Below are positions 63,797-64,000 of a stretch of DNA of 64,000 bases, piece by piece. The translations under genes and the position numbers were made by a program. The notes under the pieces are model-generated. The model did not search any database. It saw only the letters and a list, made by a program, of their open reading frames with translations, and was not told the DNA's origin. Numbering within the stretch: the stretch's first letter is position 1; every line of letters starts with the position of its first letter. Source of the stretch: an uncultured Oscillospiraceae bacterium (GTDB taxonomy: Bacteria; Bacillota; Clostridia; Oscillospirales; Oscillospiraceae); assembly GCA_949935795.1 (NCBI GenBank), contig CATLFX010000004.1, forward strand, positions 1-64,000. The letters run 5' to 3'.

Positions 63797-64000
63797 ATGA
63801 ACATCGTCTGTTTGGATATGGAGGGCGTGCTGGTCCCCGAAATTTGGATTGCTTTCTCCCAGGCCAGCGGTATCCCGGAGCTCTCCCGCACCACCCGGGA
63901 CGAGCCGGACTACGACAAGCTGATGGCCTACCGGCTGGCTATTTTGAAGGAGCACGGCCTGGGTCTCAAGGAAATTCAGGCCACCATCGCCAGGATCGAC
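63797..64000 (+). CDS. thrH: ThrH phosphoserine phosphatase/homoserine phosphotransferase (truncated by window end)
   Basis: The first 68 residues (MNIVCLDMEGVLVPEIWIAF ... EHGLGLKEIQATIARID) match ThrH. The HAD motif I is DMEGVLVPE. This enzyme can transfer phosphate from phosphoserine to homoserine. It is missing from the ORF track because it runs off the end. It follows the aminotransferase by 18 bases behind AAAGGAAG. Confidence 0.9.
   Translation, partial: MNIVCLDMEGVLVPEIWIAFSQASGIPELSRTTRDEPDYDKLMAYRLAILKEHGLGLKEIQATIARID

Overview
The window is about 64 kb of GC-rich chromosome from an endospore-forming Firmicute. Codon use, gene order, SpoIIP, YabP and YabQ, and the split TyrA/AroF and MetH arrangements suggest the Oscillospiraceae (a Flavonifractor, Pseudoflavonifractor or Lawsonibacter-like gut anaerobe). 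This placement is an inference from gene content, not from rRNA. I found no rRNA, tRNA, CRISPR array, insertion sequence or prophage. Only two patches, near 23.8-24.4 kb and 32.8-33.1 kb, are clearly AT-rich and look foreign.

Layout. 0-3.2 kb (minus): glutamine-dependent NAD synthase with a split two-subunit chromate-type transporter. 3.5-9.0 kb (plus): purine nucleoside phosphorylase, MTA/SAH-type deaminase, SpoVB/MurJ-like flippase, MazG, HU and RqcP. 9-10.3 kb: malic enzyme (minus). 10.6-15.6 kb (plus): a compact type IV pilus-like operon opened by a transglutaminase-like lipoprotein and closed by PilT. 15.6-22.1 kb (minus): a methionine/folate operon (MetH reactivation protein, MetH core, Hcy methyltransferase-MTHFR fusion) running into a multi-membrane GT-C-like protein. 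22.2-26.4 kb (minus): RF3, an AT-rich island with a Glu/Arg single-helix protein, an orphan fumarase alpha subunit and an amidohydrolase. 27-28.6 kb (minus): yabP-yabQ-divIC-yabR. 28.6-32.6 kb (minus): AI-2E-type permease, NUDIX hydrolase, and tyrA-aroF behind a tyrosine attenuator. 32.9-34.9 kb: an RHH protein with an operator palindrome, cysK, a YcxB-like protein.

34.9-46.9 kb (plus) is a catabolic island: a GntR/FCD regulator, TRAP transporter dctPQM, two cytosolic GH31 glycosidases, uxuA and uxuB. It looks built to import and cleave an acidic alpha-glycoside and feed uronate into the mannonate branch. 47-52.2 kb (minus): ilvD, a hybrid histidine kinase and an HD-GYP phosphodiesterase. 52.6-54.9 kb (minus): an alanine/glycine symporter and folT with a THF-type riboswitch. 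55-58.3 kb (plus): an OmpR-type two-component system behind a long structured leader. 58.3-59.5 kb: spoIIP. 59.6-64 kb (plus): AbrB-like regulator with an ABC exporter, a bactofilin, then lrp, an aminotransferase and thrH (cut by the window end).

The most notable signals are not in the ORF track. They are a 22-residue leader peptide with five tyrosines plus an intrinsic terminator in front of aroF-tyrA; a leader element shared, with covarying stem bases, by aroF and the two-component system; a good THF riboswitch candidate before folT; a covarying hairpin family of at least four copies; a near-perfect 26-bp palindrome on the TRAP/GH31 promoter; and a slippery A8 tract where yabQ runs 200 bases into divIC.
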